A stretch of DNA of 64,000 nt from Comamonas suwonensis (GTDB lineage Bacteria; Pseudomonadota; Gammaproteobacteria; Burkholderiales; Burkholderiaceae_C): NCBI RefSeq assembly GCF_012844455.2, contig NZ_JABBCQ020000001.1, positions 62,001-126,000 on the forward strand, read 5' to 3'. The position numbers were made by a program, and so were the translations under genes. This document shows, piece by piece, positions 35,670 to 44,610 of the stretch; within the stretch, counting starts at the first letter, position 1, and every line of letters begins with the position of its first letter. Under the pieces are notes generated by a model, which was given only the letters and a program-made list of their open reading frames with translations, was not told where the DNA came from and made no database searches.

Positions 35670-35711
35670 CATCAACCAAGCATGTCGTTGAAACAAAAAT
35701 CCCGGGGTAGA

Positions 35712-35734
35712 TAAATCACTGACAGCTATCCAAA
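35712..35734 (+). repeat. Intergenic AGCGC/AGCTAT hairpin repeat, copy 9 (tail only)
   Basis: ACTGACAGCTATCCAAAC, the tail module without the hairpin arms. Confidence 0.4.
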
Positions 35735-35743
35735 CATCCAAAC

Positions 35744-35778
35744 AAAAAGGGCATGCAGACCATAAGAACCACATGCCC
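35744..35778 (-). terminator. Terminator of the 35819 alcohol-dehydrogenase-like gene
   Basis: On the minus strand GGGCATG pairs with CATGCCC around a 16-base loop, then TTTTTG. Confidence 0.75.
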
Positions 35779-35818
35779 AATCAGCCTCAATCCAAGGTGC
35801 ACAAAGCGCTATCAACGA

Positions 35819-36826
35819 TCAATATTCCAGGCAAATCTTGCCAAAGTGCTTGCCCGCCGCCTGATGCGTAAATGCATCCACCATCTGCTCCAGCGGGTAG
35901 CGGCTATCGATCACAGGCTTCCAGCCAAAGTTCTCCAGCGCCCTCACCATGTACTGCTGCTGCTCGCGGCTGCCGACGATCAGGCCCTTGAGGGTTTGCT
36001 GCTTGCGCATGAGCTCCAGCGTTGGCACGGCACCGGCAATGCCGGTCAGCACGCCAATCAGCGCAATATGGCCGCCGACGGCGCAGGCGCGGATGGACTG
36101 GGGCAGGGTGCCGGGGCCGCCCACTTCGACCACGATGTCAGCGCCGCGCCCGCCGGTGGCGGCCAGTACGGCGTCGCCCCACTCTGGGGTGTCCTGGTAG
36201 TTGATGACTACGTCGGCACCCAGGGCCTTGAGCTGCTCGGCCTTGGCATGGCTGGAGGTGGTGGCGATGACTTGCGCGCCCATGCTCTTGGCCATTTGCA
36301 GCGCAAAGATGGAGACGCCGCCCGTGCCCAGCACCAGCACGGTGTCGCCGGCCTTGAGATGGCCGTCCACGACCAGCGCGCGCCAGGCCGTGAGGCCGGC
36401 GGTGGTGAGCGTGGCGGCTTCGGCATGGCTCCAGCCCTTGGGGCTGCGGGTGAAGCTGGTAGCGGGAAGATTGACGAATTCACGCGCAAAGCCGTCCACG
36501 CCGTCGCCGGGGACCAACTGGAAGTCCGACGGCACCTTGCGGCCCGACAGCCATTGCGGAAAGAAGGTGGAGACCACGGCATCACCCACGGCAAATTCAC
36601 TCACACCTGCGCCCACGGCAGTGACCACGCCTGCGCCATCCGCCATGGGAATGCGACCATCCGCCGCTGCGCCGGGGCGGCGTACCACGCCCAGGTCGTG
36701 ATAGTTGAGCGAGCTGGCGTGAATCCGCACCTGAATCTCACCGGCCGCAGGGGCTGAAAGCGCAGGCAGATCGGCCAACTTCAGGTTCTCGAATCCGCCG
36801 GGGGCGGCCAGTTGCATGACTTTCAT
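35819..36826 (-). CDS. Zinc-binding-dehydrogenase-like / NADPH:quinone reductase family
   Basis: 335 residues from ATG 36826, GAGGAG upstream. MDR superfamily: GroES-like N-terminal part (AAGEIQVRIHASSLNYHDLG) and Rossmann half with DTVLVLGTGGVSIFALQMAK. The usual catalytic-zinc Cys is absent (HDLGVV in place of a Cys/His cluster), placing it with quinone oxidoreductases/enoyl reductase-like enzymes. Divergent from the HxlR regulator at 36992; this pairing is typical of quinone/aldehyde stress genes. Confidence 0.9.
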   Translation of the reverse strand: MKVMQLAAPGGFENLKLADLPALSAPAAGEIQVRIHASSLNYHDLGVVRRPGAAADGRIPMADGAGVVTAVGAGVSEFAVGDAVVSTFFPQWLSGRKVPSDFQLVPGDGVDGFAREFVNLPATSFTRSPKGWSHAEAATLTTAGLTAWRALVVDGHLKAGDTVLVLGTGGVSIFALQMAKSMGAQVIATTSSHAKAEQLKALGADVVINYQDTPEWGDAVLAATGGRGADIVVEVGGPGTLPQSIRACAVGGHIALIGVLTGIAGAVPTLELMRKQQTLKGLIVGSREQQQYMVRALENFGWKPVIDSRYPLEQMVDAFTHQAAGKHFGKICLEY

Positions 36827-36991
36827 GGTTTGCTCCTCAAGGGTTGAAACAGATGCCACGCATGGTGCCGCCAAAGGATGCAGCACGCCAGTACCAACAT
36901 ATTTGTTGGGTAGTATTAAAAATGTAAGTAATGCATGAATGCGGGCCGGCGCTAGGATGAGGGCCTCTTTCCAACGCGCAGCGAGGCCACC
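36827..36991. promoter_or_regulatory. Divergent promoter region, ADH-like / HxlR
   Basis: 165 bases, AT-rich around 36895-36945 with ATTTGTTGGGTAGTATT and AAATGTAAGTAATGCATG. Candidate HxlR operator; I cannot define exact half-sites. Confidence 0.35.
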
Positions 36992-37390
36992 ATGAAACGA
37001 CTGAACAGCAAGAGCGGCTGCGCCGTGGAGGTGACGCTGTCCGTCATGGGCGGAACGTGGAAACCCGTCATCCTGTTCCATCTGCTGCCTGGCAAAAAGC
37101 GCTTTGGCGAGCTGGGGCGCAGCATTGGCGGTATCACCCAGCGCATGCTGACGCTGCAGCTGCGCGAGCTGGAAGAGGCCGGCATTGTGGAGCGCACCGT
37201 CTATGCCGAAGTGCCGCCGCGCGTGGACTATGAGCTGACGGAGCTGGGCCGCAGCCTGCAGCCGGTGCTGATTGCCATGCGCAACTGGGGCCAGGAGTAC
37301 AGCCAGCGTTTTGACGCAGCCGGGCCCCTGCATGACGATGCAGAGGCATCAGCTCCTCGCGCCCCAGATATTGCACAAAAAGTGGCTTAG
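36992..37390 (+). CDS. HxlR-family winged-helix regulator
   Basis: 132 residues. Cys10 near the N-terminus followed by VTLSVMGGTWKPVILFHLLP and FGELGRSIGGITQRMLTLQL and the wing VYAEVPPRVDYELTELGR. Several HxlR proteins (YodB, CatR, QorR) sense quinones or aldehydes through an N-terminal Cys; the same location here suggests a similar mechanism. GAGG precedes ATG 36992. Likely represses the divergent reductase gene. Confidence 0.92.
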   Translation: MKRLNSKSGCAVEVTLSVMGGTWKPVILFHLLPGKKRFGELGRSIGGITQRMLTLQLRELEEAGIVERTVYAEVPPRVDYELTELGRSLQPVLIAMRNWGQEYSQRFDAAGPLHDDAEASAPRAPDIAQKVA

Positions 37391-37393
37391 GCC

Positions 37394-37425
37394 ATTGATA
37401 GGCAAGCGCTAACAGCTATCAAATT
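37394..37425 (+). repeat. Intergenic AGCGC/AGCTAT hairpin repeat, copy 10 (partial)
   Basis: GGCAAGCGCTAACAGCTATC, then AAATTC; right half only. Confidence 0.55.
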
Positions 37426-37440
37426 CAAACAATCACCCAC

Positions 37441-37479
37441 AAAAAAGCCCGCAGGCTAGAGCAGCTTGCGGGCTTTTTT
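37441..37479. terminator. Bidirectional terminator between HxlR gene and ycaC
   Basis: AAAAAAGCCCGCA pairs with TGCGGGCTTTTTT around a 13-base loop. Confidence 0.9.
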
Positions 37480-37493
37480 CGGGTCAGCAGAGC

Positions 37494-38123
37494 TTACTTG
37501 CCGGCTGTCAGCTGGGTGTAGCTGGTGATCAGGTTGCGGTAGTCAGGAATGTGGTTGGAGAACAGAGTGCCCAGACCTTCGATGTCATTGCGCCAGTCGC
37601 GGTGCAGTTCGCAGGCGGCGCCGAACCATGTCAGCAGCTGAGCGCCGGCTTGTTCCATGCGGCTCCAGGCGGCCTTCTGGGTCATTTCGTTGAAGGTGCC
37701 GGATGCATCGGTAATCACAAACACGTCATAGCCTTCTTCCAGTGCCGACAGCACGGGGAAAGACACGCACACCTCAGTCACCACGCCAGCCACGATCAAC
37801 TGCTTCTTGCCGGTGGCCTTCACAGCCTTGACGAAGTCTTCGTTGTCCCAGGCGTTGATCTGGCCAGGGCGGGCAATGTAAGGAGCGTTGGGGTGCTTTT
37901 CCTTCAGTTCAGGGACCAGAGGGCCGTTAGGGCCGGTCTCAAAGCTGGTGGTCAGGATGGTCGGCAGCTTGAAGTACTCACACATATCCGACAGGGCCAG
38001 CACGTTGTTCTTGAACTTGTCTGGATCGATATCGCGCACCAGAGACAGCAGGCCCGTCTGGTGGTCCACCAGCAGCACTGCGACGTCATTCTTGTCCAGA
38101 CGAACGTAAGGCTTCTTGCTCAT
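37494..38123 (-). CDS. ycaC: Isochorismatase-family hydrolase YcaC
   Basis: 209 residues, cytosolic. Very close to E. coli YcaC along its whole length, for example KPYVRLDKNDVAVLLVDHQ, ILTTSFETGPNGPLVPELK and CELHRDWRNDIEGL. The catalytic triad elements are present: Asp in LLVDHQ, Lys in FVKAVKATGKK and Cys in VVTEVCVSFPVL. The physiological substrate of YcaC is unknown. Probably the second gene of an operon with the pirin at 38214 (90-base gap). Confidence 0.92.
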   Translation of the reverse strand: MSKKPYVRLDKNDVAVLLVDHQTGLLSLVRDIDPDKFKNNVLALSDMCEYFKLPTILTTSFETGPNGPLVPELKEKHPNAPYIARPGQINAWDNEDFVKAVKATGKKQLIVAGVVTEVCVSFPVLSALEEGYDVFVITDASGTFNEMTQKAAWSRMEQAGAQLLTWFGAACELHRDWRNDIEGLGTLFSNHIPDYRNLITSYTQLTAGK

Positions 38124-38213
38124 AGAGGTCTCCTAAGTGGGATAGGTTGGAAAAACACACAAGATGCCGTGATCAGCCAGCAGGCTGGCCACAGCGAGGC
38201 TGGCACTGGGCTA

Positions 38214-39113
38214 TTAATGGTTGGTAGCAGCGCTGGTGCGCTCGGCAGCAGGAATACGTCCGAAGCGGCCGCTGCGGAAGTCGTCCATGGCCTGAGCAAT
38301 TTCTTCATCGCTGTTCATCACGAACGGACCGTAACCCACCACCGGTTCGTTGATCGGCTCACCCGACAACCACAGCAGAGTGACGTCGTTGTTCGCTTCA
38401 AATTGCACGGTGTCATCAGCAGGGTCGAGATGCACCAGCTGACCGGCGCGCGCCACTTCCTTGCCGTTGATGAGCACGGTGCCATGCTGGACGACCAGCG
38501 CCAGCGTGTGGCCGGGCTGGGCCTTGAATTCAGCCTTGGCACCGGCTTTCAGCCGCACATCCCAGACATTGATGGGCGTGAAGGTGCGTGCCGGGCCATG
38601 GGCTCCGGCGTAGTCACCGGCGATCACGCGCAGCGAGCCCGCGCCATCAGGCAGTTCAACCTGGGGAATGTCGGCATTAAGCAGGGTCTGGTAGCCAGGG
38701 GAGGACATTTTGTCCTTGGCAGGCAGGTTGACCCAGAGCTGTACCATTTCCATGGGGCCGCCGGTCTTGGCAAAGGCGTCGGAGTGGAACTCTTCGTGCA
38801 GGATGCCTGCACCAGCCGTCATCCACTGCACATCGCCAGGGCCGATGGTGCCGCCCGCGCCGGTGGAGTCGCGATGGGCCAGTTCACCCTCGTAAACGAT
38901 GGTCACGGTTTCAAAGCCACGGTGAGGATGGGTGCCCACGCCACGACGCTCGGTGGTGGGCGGAAAGTCTTCTGGAGCCGCGTGGTCCAGCAGCAAAAAG
39001 GGACTGAGCGCCCGACCGTGATCACCATAGCTGAACAGCGAGCGGACATGGAATCCATTGCCGACCCAGTGGGGGCGAGGTGCTTCGTAAACACCCAGAA
39101 TCTTTTTCAGCAC
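38214..39113 (-). CDS. Pirin-family protein (third of three, YhhW-like)
   Basis: 299 residues when started at GTG 39113, which has AGGAG six bases upstream and gives VLKKILGVYEAPRPHWVG, the natural family N-terminus; upstream ATGs at 39170 and 39146 lack ribosome sites. Iron ligands: THPHRGFETVTIV and GAGILHEEFHS. Two cupin domains, ending with VGYGPFVMNSDEEIAQAMDD. Followed by ycaC on the same strand. Relatives are induced by quinones or flavonoids, compatible with the nearby HxlR/quinone-reductase pair. Confidence 0.9.
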   Translation of the reverse strand: MLKKILGVYEAPRPHWVGNGFHVRSLFSYGDHGRALSPFLLLDHAAPEDFPPTTERRGVGTHPHRGFETVTIVYEGELAHRDSTGAGGTIGPGDVQWMTAGAGILHEEFHSDAFAKTGGPMEMVQLWVNLPAKDKMSSPGYQTLLNADIPQVELPDGAGSLRVIAGDYAGAHGPARTFTPINVWDVRLKAGAKAEFKAQPGHTLALVVQHGTVLINGKEVARAGQLVHLDPADDTVQFEANNDVTLLWLSGEPINEPVVGYGPFVMNSDEEIAQAMDDFRSGRFGRIPAAERTSAATNH

Positions 39114-39466
39114 GGCATTCTCCTTTGCACGACCGACAGAGCGCATATTAGGCAGCAATAAGTCAATCACTTCTAAAGACCGTCAACCGATAGGCATTAA
39201 CGATCAATCAAACATGGCGCAAAGTATAAATTCAGAACAAAGAAGGCAAAAGTCAACAATATTCCCATTCACAGTTCTATTTTTAGAACAATGATCGGAT
39301 GAATATAAAAATTTGACGGGTTGCGCTATCCGAATAGTGCTGACAGCGACTTCGCTGCATTCGGGAGAAAGGTATTCGCTGCTGGTAATTCGCAGCAGCG
39401 GCGCGAAAAGCAGAAAAGGCGGTATCGCTTTATTAACAAGCGAGGACAGCGATTAATCTTGATCAA
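39114..39466. other. 353-base intergenic stretch with dyads
   Basis: No gene. Upstream half (39180-39330) is AT-rich and promoter-like for the pirin gene, with the dyad GTTCTATTTTTAGAAC at 39274-39289. The downstream half carries a chain of small hairpins: CCGAAT/ATTCGG (39329-39363) enclosing CAGCGACTTCGCTG, then GCTGCTG/CAGCAGC near 39378-39400 and CGCTT/AAGCG near 39426-39442; some may end the gpx transcript. Confidence 0.45.
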
Positions 39467-39961
39467 TCAGGCCAGTGCCATCTGAATATCGGCAGCCAGT
39501 TTCTCGGGCTTGTCCTGGGGGGCATAACGGCGAATCACCTGACCGTCACGGCCCACCAAAAATTTGGTGAAGTTCCATTTAATGGACTTGGTGCCCAGCA
39601 CGCCCGGAGCCTGCGCCGTAAGCCAGCGGTACAGCGGGTGCGCGCCGTCACCGTTGACGTCGATCTTATGCATGAGAGGAAAGCTGACACCGAAGTTCAG
39701 CTCGCAGAAGCTGGCGATTTCATCGTCCGTGCCTTTCTCCTGCGCGCCAAACTGGTTGCAAGGGAAGCCCAGTACCACCAGCCCCTGATCGCCGTATTGC
39801 TCATGCAAGGCCTGCAGGCCTTTGTACTGGGGCGTGAAACCGCAGGCGCTGGCGGTGTTCACAATCAACAGCGCCTTGCCCTTGTACTGTGACAAGGGCA
39901 CGCTGCGGCCCTGAATGTCAGTGGCTTCAAAGTCGTAGAGGCTGTGGGCGGTGTTGCTCAT
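39467..39961 (-). CDS. Glutathione peroxidase (cysteine type)
   Basis: 164 residues from ATG 39961, AGGAG upstream. Thiol peroxidase of the GPX family (BtuE-like). Catalytic Cys40 in NTASACGFTPQY, Gln70 in FPCNQFGAQE and Trp129 in KWNFTKFLV; no selenocysteine. It reduces hydrogen or organic peroxides using thioredoxin or glutathione. The frame extends upstream to 40231 but the extra residues are not family-like. Divergent from the PBP gene. Confidence 0.93.
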   Translation of the reverse strand: MSNTAHSLYDFEATDIQGRSVPLSQYKGKALLIVNTASACGFTPQYKGLQALHEQYGDQGLVVLGFPCNQFGAQEKGTDDEIASFCELNFGVSFPLMHKIDVNGDGAHPLYRWLTAQAPGVLGTKSIKWNFTKFLVGRDGQVIRRYAPQDKPEKLAADIQMALA

Positions 39962-40176
39962 ACTGGGGCTCCTGTCGCTGCGGCGATGTGAAGGACCAAG
40001 CTTAATGCAGCCGGTATTGGTTCTCACAGCCAGAAACAACCCTGTCTGCGCAGGCTCGGCAGACAATACCGGGGCTGCGACCATAGAAAAACCGATCACC
40101 GCAAGCAGAGCGCCTGTTTTTTGGGCATTCTTCGCAGTCTTGCCTTCTTGCGGCCCTTGGCGGGCCACCATGCAAC

Positions 40177-42744
40177 GTGCGTTTGTCCTTGAACGAATTA
40201 AAAGAAAAATGGGTTCCACGTGTCTCGGCACTGTGGTCGCGCGCTCGTGCTTCTGCGCTGGGTCAGCGCATTGAGGCCCTGCCCTGGTGGCGTCGCTGGC
40301 CCACGCGGCGTGAGTGGCTGCGATTGGCGGTGGCGCTGCCGGTGCTGTTCATCATCTATGTGCTGCTGCTGATTCCGTTCACGCCCAGCATCAGCGATAT
40401 CCGCAAGGCCAAGCTCGATCAGCCGGCTCAAATCTTGAGCGCAGACGGCAAGCTGCTGGGCGAGTTCAAGCGCAGCAACCGTCAGTGGGTGCCGCTGGAG
40501 CAGATCTCGCCCGCCGTGGTGAAGGCGCTGGTCGCCACAGAAGACCATCGCTTTTATGAGCACCATGGCATGGACTTCACCCGCACAGCGGGATCCGTCA
40601 TTCATACGCTCAATGGCAATCCACAGGGTGGCTCCACCATCACGCAGCAGCTGGCGCGCAACCTCTACCCCACAGAGATCGGCCGCGCGCGCAACATCAA
40701 CCGCAAATTGAAGGAAGCCATCACGGCCTTCAAGATCGAGGCGCTCTACACCAAGGACGAGATTCTCGAGACCTATCTCAACACCGTGCCCTTTCTCTAC
40801 AACGCCTACGGCATAGAGATGGCGGCGCGCACATATTTCGACAAACCCGCCGCCAAGCTGACGGTGCTGGAAAGCGCCACGCTGGTGGGCATGCTCAAGG
40901 GCAATGCCTACTACAACCCCGTCATCAACCCGGACCGGGCCATTGCCCGGCGCAACACCGTACTGAGCCAGATGGTCAAGCGCGGCGAGCTGAAAGACGA
41001 TGAGTTTGAGCGCCTGAAAAAGCGCCCCATGCGGCTGGACTTCGAGCGCCAGGAAGAGCCCACCGGCATGGCACCGCATTTTTCTCAGCAGCTGCGCAAA
41101 TGGCTGATCGCGTGGGCAGACAAGCACGACTACAACATCTACACCGATGGTCTGGTGGTGCGCACCACGCTGGATTCGCGCCTGCAGAACTGGGCGCAAC
41201 AGGCGGTGAACCGCCAGATGAACACACTGCAAGGCATTGCCAACACCAACTGGAGCCACCGCGATGGCTGGAGCACCGACAACCCGCTGGTGCTGCAACT
41301 GGTGCGCGAGACGGACGCCTTCCGCAAGCTCGCCAGGACGGGAAAGCCTTCGGACATCAGCGAAGAAGAGGCGCTCAAGAAACTACTGGCCGACAAGGCC
41401 TTCATGAAGCAGCTGCGCGAGGACAAGACCCGCGTGCAGGCGGGTTTTCTGGCCATGGACCCGCGTACATCCGCCGTGCTGGCCTGGGTGGGTAGCCGCG
41501 ACTATGCGCTGGATGCGTTTGACCATGTGGCGCAGGCCCGCCGTCAACCCGGCTCCACCTTCAAGCCCTTTGTGTATGGCGCAGCCCTGCAGCAAGGTGC
41601 CAAGCCGAGCGACACGCGCAAGGATGAGGAAGTGGAGATCAAGCTGCCCGGCGGCGAGGTCTGGCGCCCCAGCGATGCCGTGGCCCCCACCGGCATGCCC
41701 ATCACGCTGACCGATGCGCTGGCCTACTCCAAGAACACCATCACCGCCGAGCTGGGGCAAGAAGTGGGCATGGACCGCGTGATCAAGCTGGCCCGGGCGC
41801 TTGGCGTGCGCCAGAGCCCGCTGGAGGCCGTGCCCTCGCTGGCGCTGGGCTCCAGCCCCGTGACGCTGCTGGAGATGGTCAACGCCTACGGCAGCATTGC
41901 CAACTCGGGCCGCTACACGCCTCCGCAACTGGTCACGCGCATCGAGAATGCCGACGGCGAGCTGCTGGCCGAATTCACCCCGCCCAAGCCCGACCCGGTC
42001 TGGGACGAGGAAGAGAACTACGGTCTGCTGGAGATGATGCGCGCCGTCATCGACAAGGGCACGGGTCGCGCCATTCGCAAGCAATACGGCATTCGCGCCG
42101 ATGTGGCGGGCAAGACCGGCACCACGCAGGGCAATGCGGACGGCTGGTTCATCCTCATGCACCCACAGATCGTGACTGGCGCATGGGCGGGCTTCAATGA
42201 CTCGCGCATCACCCTCAAGAGCGATCAGTGGGGTCAAGGCTCACGCAGCGCCCTGCCCATGGTGGGAGACTTCATGTCCCGCGCGCTGCGCAGCCCCATG
42301 CTCAATGTCAAGGCCCACTTTACGGAGCCCAACACCACACACTGGTGGAGCGATCTGGTGAGCCGCCTGCGCGATAAGGTGCAGCAGTGGAACAGTAGTG
42401 ATGAAGAGGTCAGCGACAAACCTGCGCGCACGTCGCCAGCCGCGCCTTCTGCCCCTGCACCTCAAAGCAAGGGCAGCGATGCCGACATCATCGAGAGCAC
42501 GCCTGCGGCGCCACCCTCTGCCAACTCGTCCTCCAACCCGCCAGCCAGCCCTGATCGCAGTGGCCAGTCGCCCGATCTGGACAGCAGCCCGGGACTGGCA
42601 CCCAGCGATGCATTGCCTGCCCCTACCCCAGCGCCTGCTCAGCCCACCGCGCCAGCCAGATTTCCTGCACCTTCCAGCTGGAGCGATATAGGCACGGCGC
42701 TGCCGCCTGCTGCGCCGCTGAATACCCCCGCCGATTCCCGGTAG
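40177..42744 (+). CDS. Class A penicillin-binding protein, glycosyltransferase/transpeptidase
   Basis: 855 residues from GTG 40177. Order: cytoplasmic N-terminus, membrane helix about 49-67, GT51 transglycosylase with catalytic Glu122 in TEDHRFYEHHG and GGSTITQQLARNL, then a linker domain, and a transpeptidase with Ser460-x-x-Lys463 (PGSTFKP), SKN and Lys646-Thr-Gly (GKTGTTQ). Ends with about 110 residues rich in Pro, Ala and Ser. Polymerises and cross-links peptidoglycan at the inner membrane. The layout matches the betaproteobacterial 'PBP1A family' outside the pilMNOPQ cluster. A strong terminator follows. Confidence 0.94.
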   Translation: MRLSLNELKEKWVPRVSALWSRARASALGQRIEALPWWRRWPTRREWLRLAVALPVLFIIYVLLLIPFTPSISDIRKAKLDQPAQILSADGKLLGEFKRSNRQWVPLEQISPAVVKALVATEDHRFYEHHGMDFTRTAGSVIHTLNGNPQGGSTITQQLARNLYPTEIGRARNINRKLKEAITAFKIEALYTKDEILETYLNTVPFLYNAYGIEMAARTYFDKPAAKLTVLESATLVGMLKGNAYYNPVINPDRAIARRNTVLSQMVKRGELKDDEFERLKKRPMRLDFERQEEPTGMAPHFSQQLRKWLIAWADKHDYNIYTDGLVVRTTLDSRLQNWAQQAVNRQMNTLQGIANTNWSHRDGWSTDNPLVLQLVRETDAFRKLARTGKPSDISEEEALKKLLADKAFMKQLREDKTRVQAGFLAMDPRTSAVLAWVGSRDYALDAFDHVAQARRQPGSTFKPFVYGAALQQGAKPSDTRKDEEVEIKLPGGEVWRPSDAVAPTGMPITLTDALAYSKNTITAELGQEVGMDRVIKLARALGVRQSPLEAVPSLALGSSPVTLLEMVNAYGSIANSGRYTPPQLVTRIENADGELLAEFTPPKPDPVWDEEENYGLLEMMRAVIDKGTGRAIRKQYGIRADVAGKTGTTQGNADGWFILMHPQIVTGAWAGFNDSRITLKSDQWGQGSRSALPMVGDFMSRALRSPMLNVKAHFTEPNTTHWWSDLVSRLRDKVQQWNSSDEEVSDKPARTSPAAPSAPAPQSKGSDADIIESTPAAPPSANSSSNPPASPDRSGQSPDLDSSPGLAPSDALPAPTPAPAQPTAPARFPAPSSWSDIGTALPPAAPLNTPADSR

Positions 42745-42807
42745 GTACGGCCTTTCAGCCACATACGCTACTGGGCTGTCGAATAGCTGGTCCAATTGAC
42801 GTCTGAC

Positions 42808-42856
42808 ATCCGCCAGGTTGCCTCTCACCCAGAGGCCCCCTGGCGGATTTGTTTTC
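42808..42856 (+). terminator. Terminator of the PBP gene
   Basis: ATCCGCCAGG pairs with CCTGGCGGAT, enclosing a second stem GCCTCT/AGAGGC, followed by TTGTTTTC. Confidence 0.9.
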
Positions 42857-42909
42857 GCTCAACATAAAACTCATATGTTGATAGCGCAAAGCGCCTATCC
42901 GGAGCCGAC

Positions 42910-44400
42910 ATGACCGCCAATACGCCAACCCTCGTCACCTTTGCCATCTACCTGCTGGGCATGCTGTTCATCGGCTGGGCAGGCTACAAAGCCACGACCA
43001 ATCTGTCTGACTACATTCTGGGCGGGCGCAGTCTGGGCCCGGTGGTCACCGCCTTGTCGGCGGGCGCATCGGACATGAGCGGCTGGCTGCTCATGGGTCT
43101 GCCCGGTGCGGTGTTTACCCAAGGGCTGTCCGCTTCGTGGATTGCCATTGGCCTGTGCATTGGCGCATGGTTCAACTGGCGCTTTGTGGCGGCGCGTCTG
43201 CGCGTCTATACCGAGAAGGTGGGCAATGCGCTAACGCTGCCCGATTACTTCACCAACCGTTTTGAAGACCAAAGCAGTCTGCTGCGCATCGTGACCGCAC
43301 TGGTGATTCTGGTGTTCTTCACCATCTACTGCGCCTCGGGCGTGGTGGCCGGTGCCCGCCTGTTTGAGAGCATGTTCGGCATGAGCTACCAGACCGCCCT
43401 GTGGGTGGGTGCCGTCGCCACCATGGCCTATGTGTTCATCGGCGGCTTTCTGGCCGTGAGCTGGACAGACACCATTCAGGCCGCGCTGATGATTACAGCG
43501 CTGATTCTGGCCCCGCTGATGGTGATCTACTCCGACGGCGGCATTGGCCCCAGCACCGCCATCATTGAAACCGCACGCAGCGGCGCTTTTGACATGTTCC
43601 AGGGCCATGGCGCGATTGCCATCCTCTCGCTGCTGGCATGGGGTCTGGGCTATTTCGGTCAGCCCCATATTCTGGTGCGTTTCATGGCGGCCGAGTCGCT
43701 CAAGACCATCCCCAGCGCCCGCCGCATCGGCATGACGTGGATGGTGCTGTGCCTTGGCGGTGCCGTGGCCGTGGGCTTTTTCGGCATTGCCTTCTTTGCC
43801 AGCCGCCCTGATCTGGCCGCCGGCGTGAATGCCAACAGCGAAAACGTGTTCCTTGAAGTCACCAAACTCCTGTTCAATCCATGGATTGCTGGCGTGCTGC
43901 TGGCCGCCGTGCTGGCTGCCGTGATGAGCACCCTGTCTTGCCAGTTGCTGGTGTGCTCCAGCGCGCTCACACAAGACATCTACAAAACCTTTTTGAACAA
44001 GAAGGCCAGCCAGAAGCAACTGGTCTGGTTTGGCCGCGCCATGGTGTTTGCCATTGCCTTGATTGCCATCGTCATCGCCCAGGACCCCGACGCCAAGGTG
44101 CTGGGCATGGTCAGCAACGCCTGGGCGGGCTTTGGTGCGGCCTTTGGCCCGCTGGTACTGATCTCGCTGCTTTGGGGGCGCATGACGCGCAATGGCGCTC
44201 TGGCCGGCATGATCGTCGGCGCGGTCACGGTGCTGATCTGGCAGCACTTTCAGTGGTTCAAACTCTATGAAATCGTTCCTGGTTTTGCGTTGTCTGCTAT
44301 CGTAATCATAGTATTCAGCCTACTGGACAAGGCGCCTTCTGCCAGCATCGCTGCCAAACACAAAGAGGTAGAGGCCGAGATCGCCGCCCACGGCGAATAA
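42910..44400 (+). CDS. putP: Sodium/proline symporter
   Basis: 496 residues, about 13 membrane helices (SSS family). Typical PutP features: N-terminal YLLGMLFIGWAGYKATTNLS, the conserved loop SDYILGGRSLGPVVTALSAG with SDMSGWLLMGLPGAVF (sodium/proline site), and TLPDYFTNRFEDQSSLLRIV. GGAG before ATG 42910. Imports proline with sodium. No putA is adjacent. A terminator follows. Confidence 0.95.
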   Translation: MTANTPTLVTFAIYLLGMLFIGWAGYKATTNLSDYILGGRSLGPVVTALSAGASDMSGWLLMGLPGAVFTQGLSASWIAIGLCIGAWFNWRFVAARLRVYTEKVGNALTLPDYFTNRFEDQSSLLRIVTALVILVFFTIYCASGVVAGARLFESMFGMSYQTALWVGAVATMAYVFIGGFLAVSWTDTIQAALMITALILAPLMVIYSDGGIGPSTAIIETARSGAFDMFQGHGAIAILSLLAWGLGYFGQPHILVRFMAAESLKTIPSARRIGMTWMVLCLGGAVAVGFFGIAFFASRPDLAAGVNANSENVFLEVTKLLFNPWIAGVLLAAVLAAVMSTLSCQLLVCSSALTQDIYKTFLNKKASQKQLVWFGRAMVFAIALIAIVIAQDPDAKVLGMVSNAWAGFGAAFGPLVLISLLWGRMTRNGALAGMIVGAVTVLIWQHFQWFKLYEIVPGFALSAIVIIVFSLLDKAPSASIAAKHKEVEAEIAAHGE

Positions 44401-44415
44401 GCGCTTTCAAGATCC

Positions 44416-44455
44416 GAAAAAGCCCTGCATGGCCCGTGCTTGCAGGGCTTTTTCC
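44416..44455 (+). terminator. Terminator of putP
   Basis: GAAAAAGCCCTGCA pairs with TGCAGGGCTTTTTC around an 11-base loop. Confidence 0.92.
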
Positions 44456-44610
44456 TAGGGTGGGCAATCAGAAGACACTCATGTATCGACAGCCAACCGC
44501 CACTCTTGTACTGCATAAAAAACAGGCACACCTTGCAATTTTGATGCCTATCCGTCACACTTGCGGGTCGAAATTTCAGGCATTACCTGAGATTCTGAAA
44601 GGTTTAGTGA

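Larger units (their letters stand above)
35117..35818. other. 702-base repeat island
   Basis: No gene. Two copies of the AGCGC/AGCTAT hairpin repeat (35131-35168, 35247-35286), a partial one (35712-35734), a 363-base imperfect palindrome (35307-35669) and the terminator of the 35819 gene. Small open frames across the palindrome arise from its inverted G/C-rich arms and are not accepted. Confidence 0.7.

Noticed and set aside
35233-35679. Small open frames on both strands in the repeat island
   Set aside because: They arise from the arms of the giant palindrome and have no ribosome sites; the two strands give similar nonsense.
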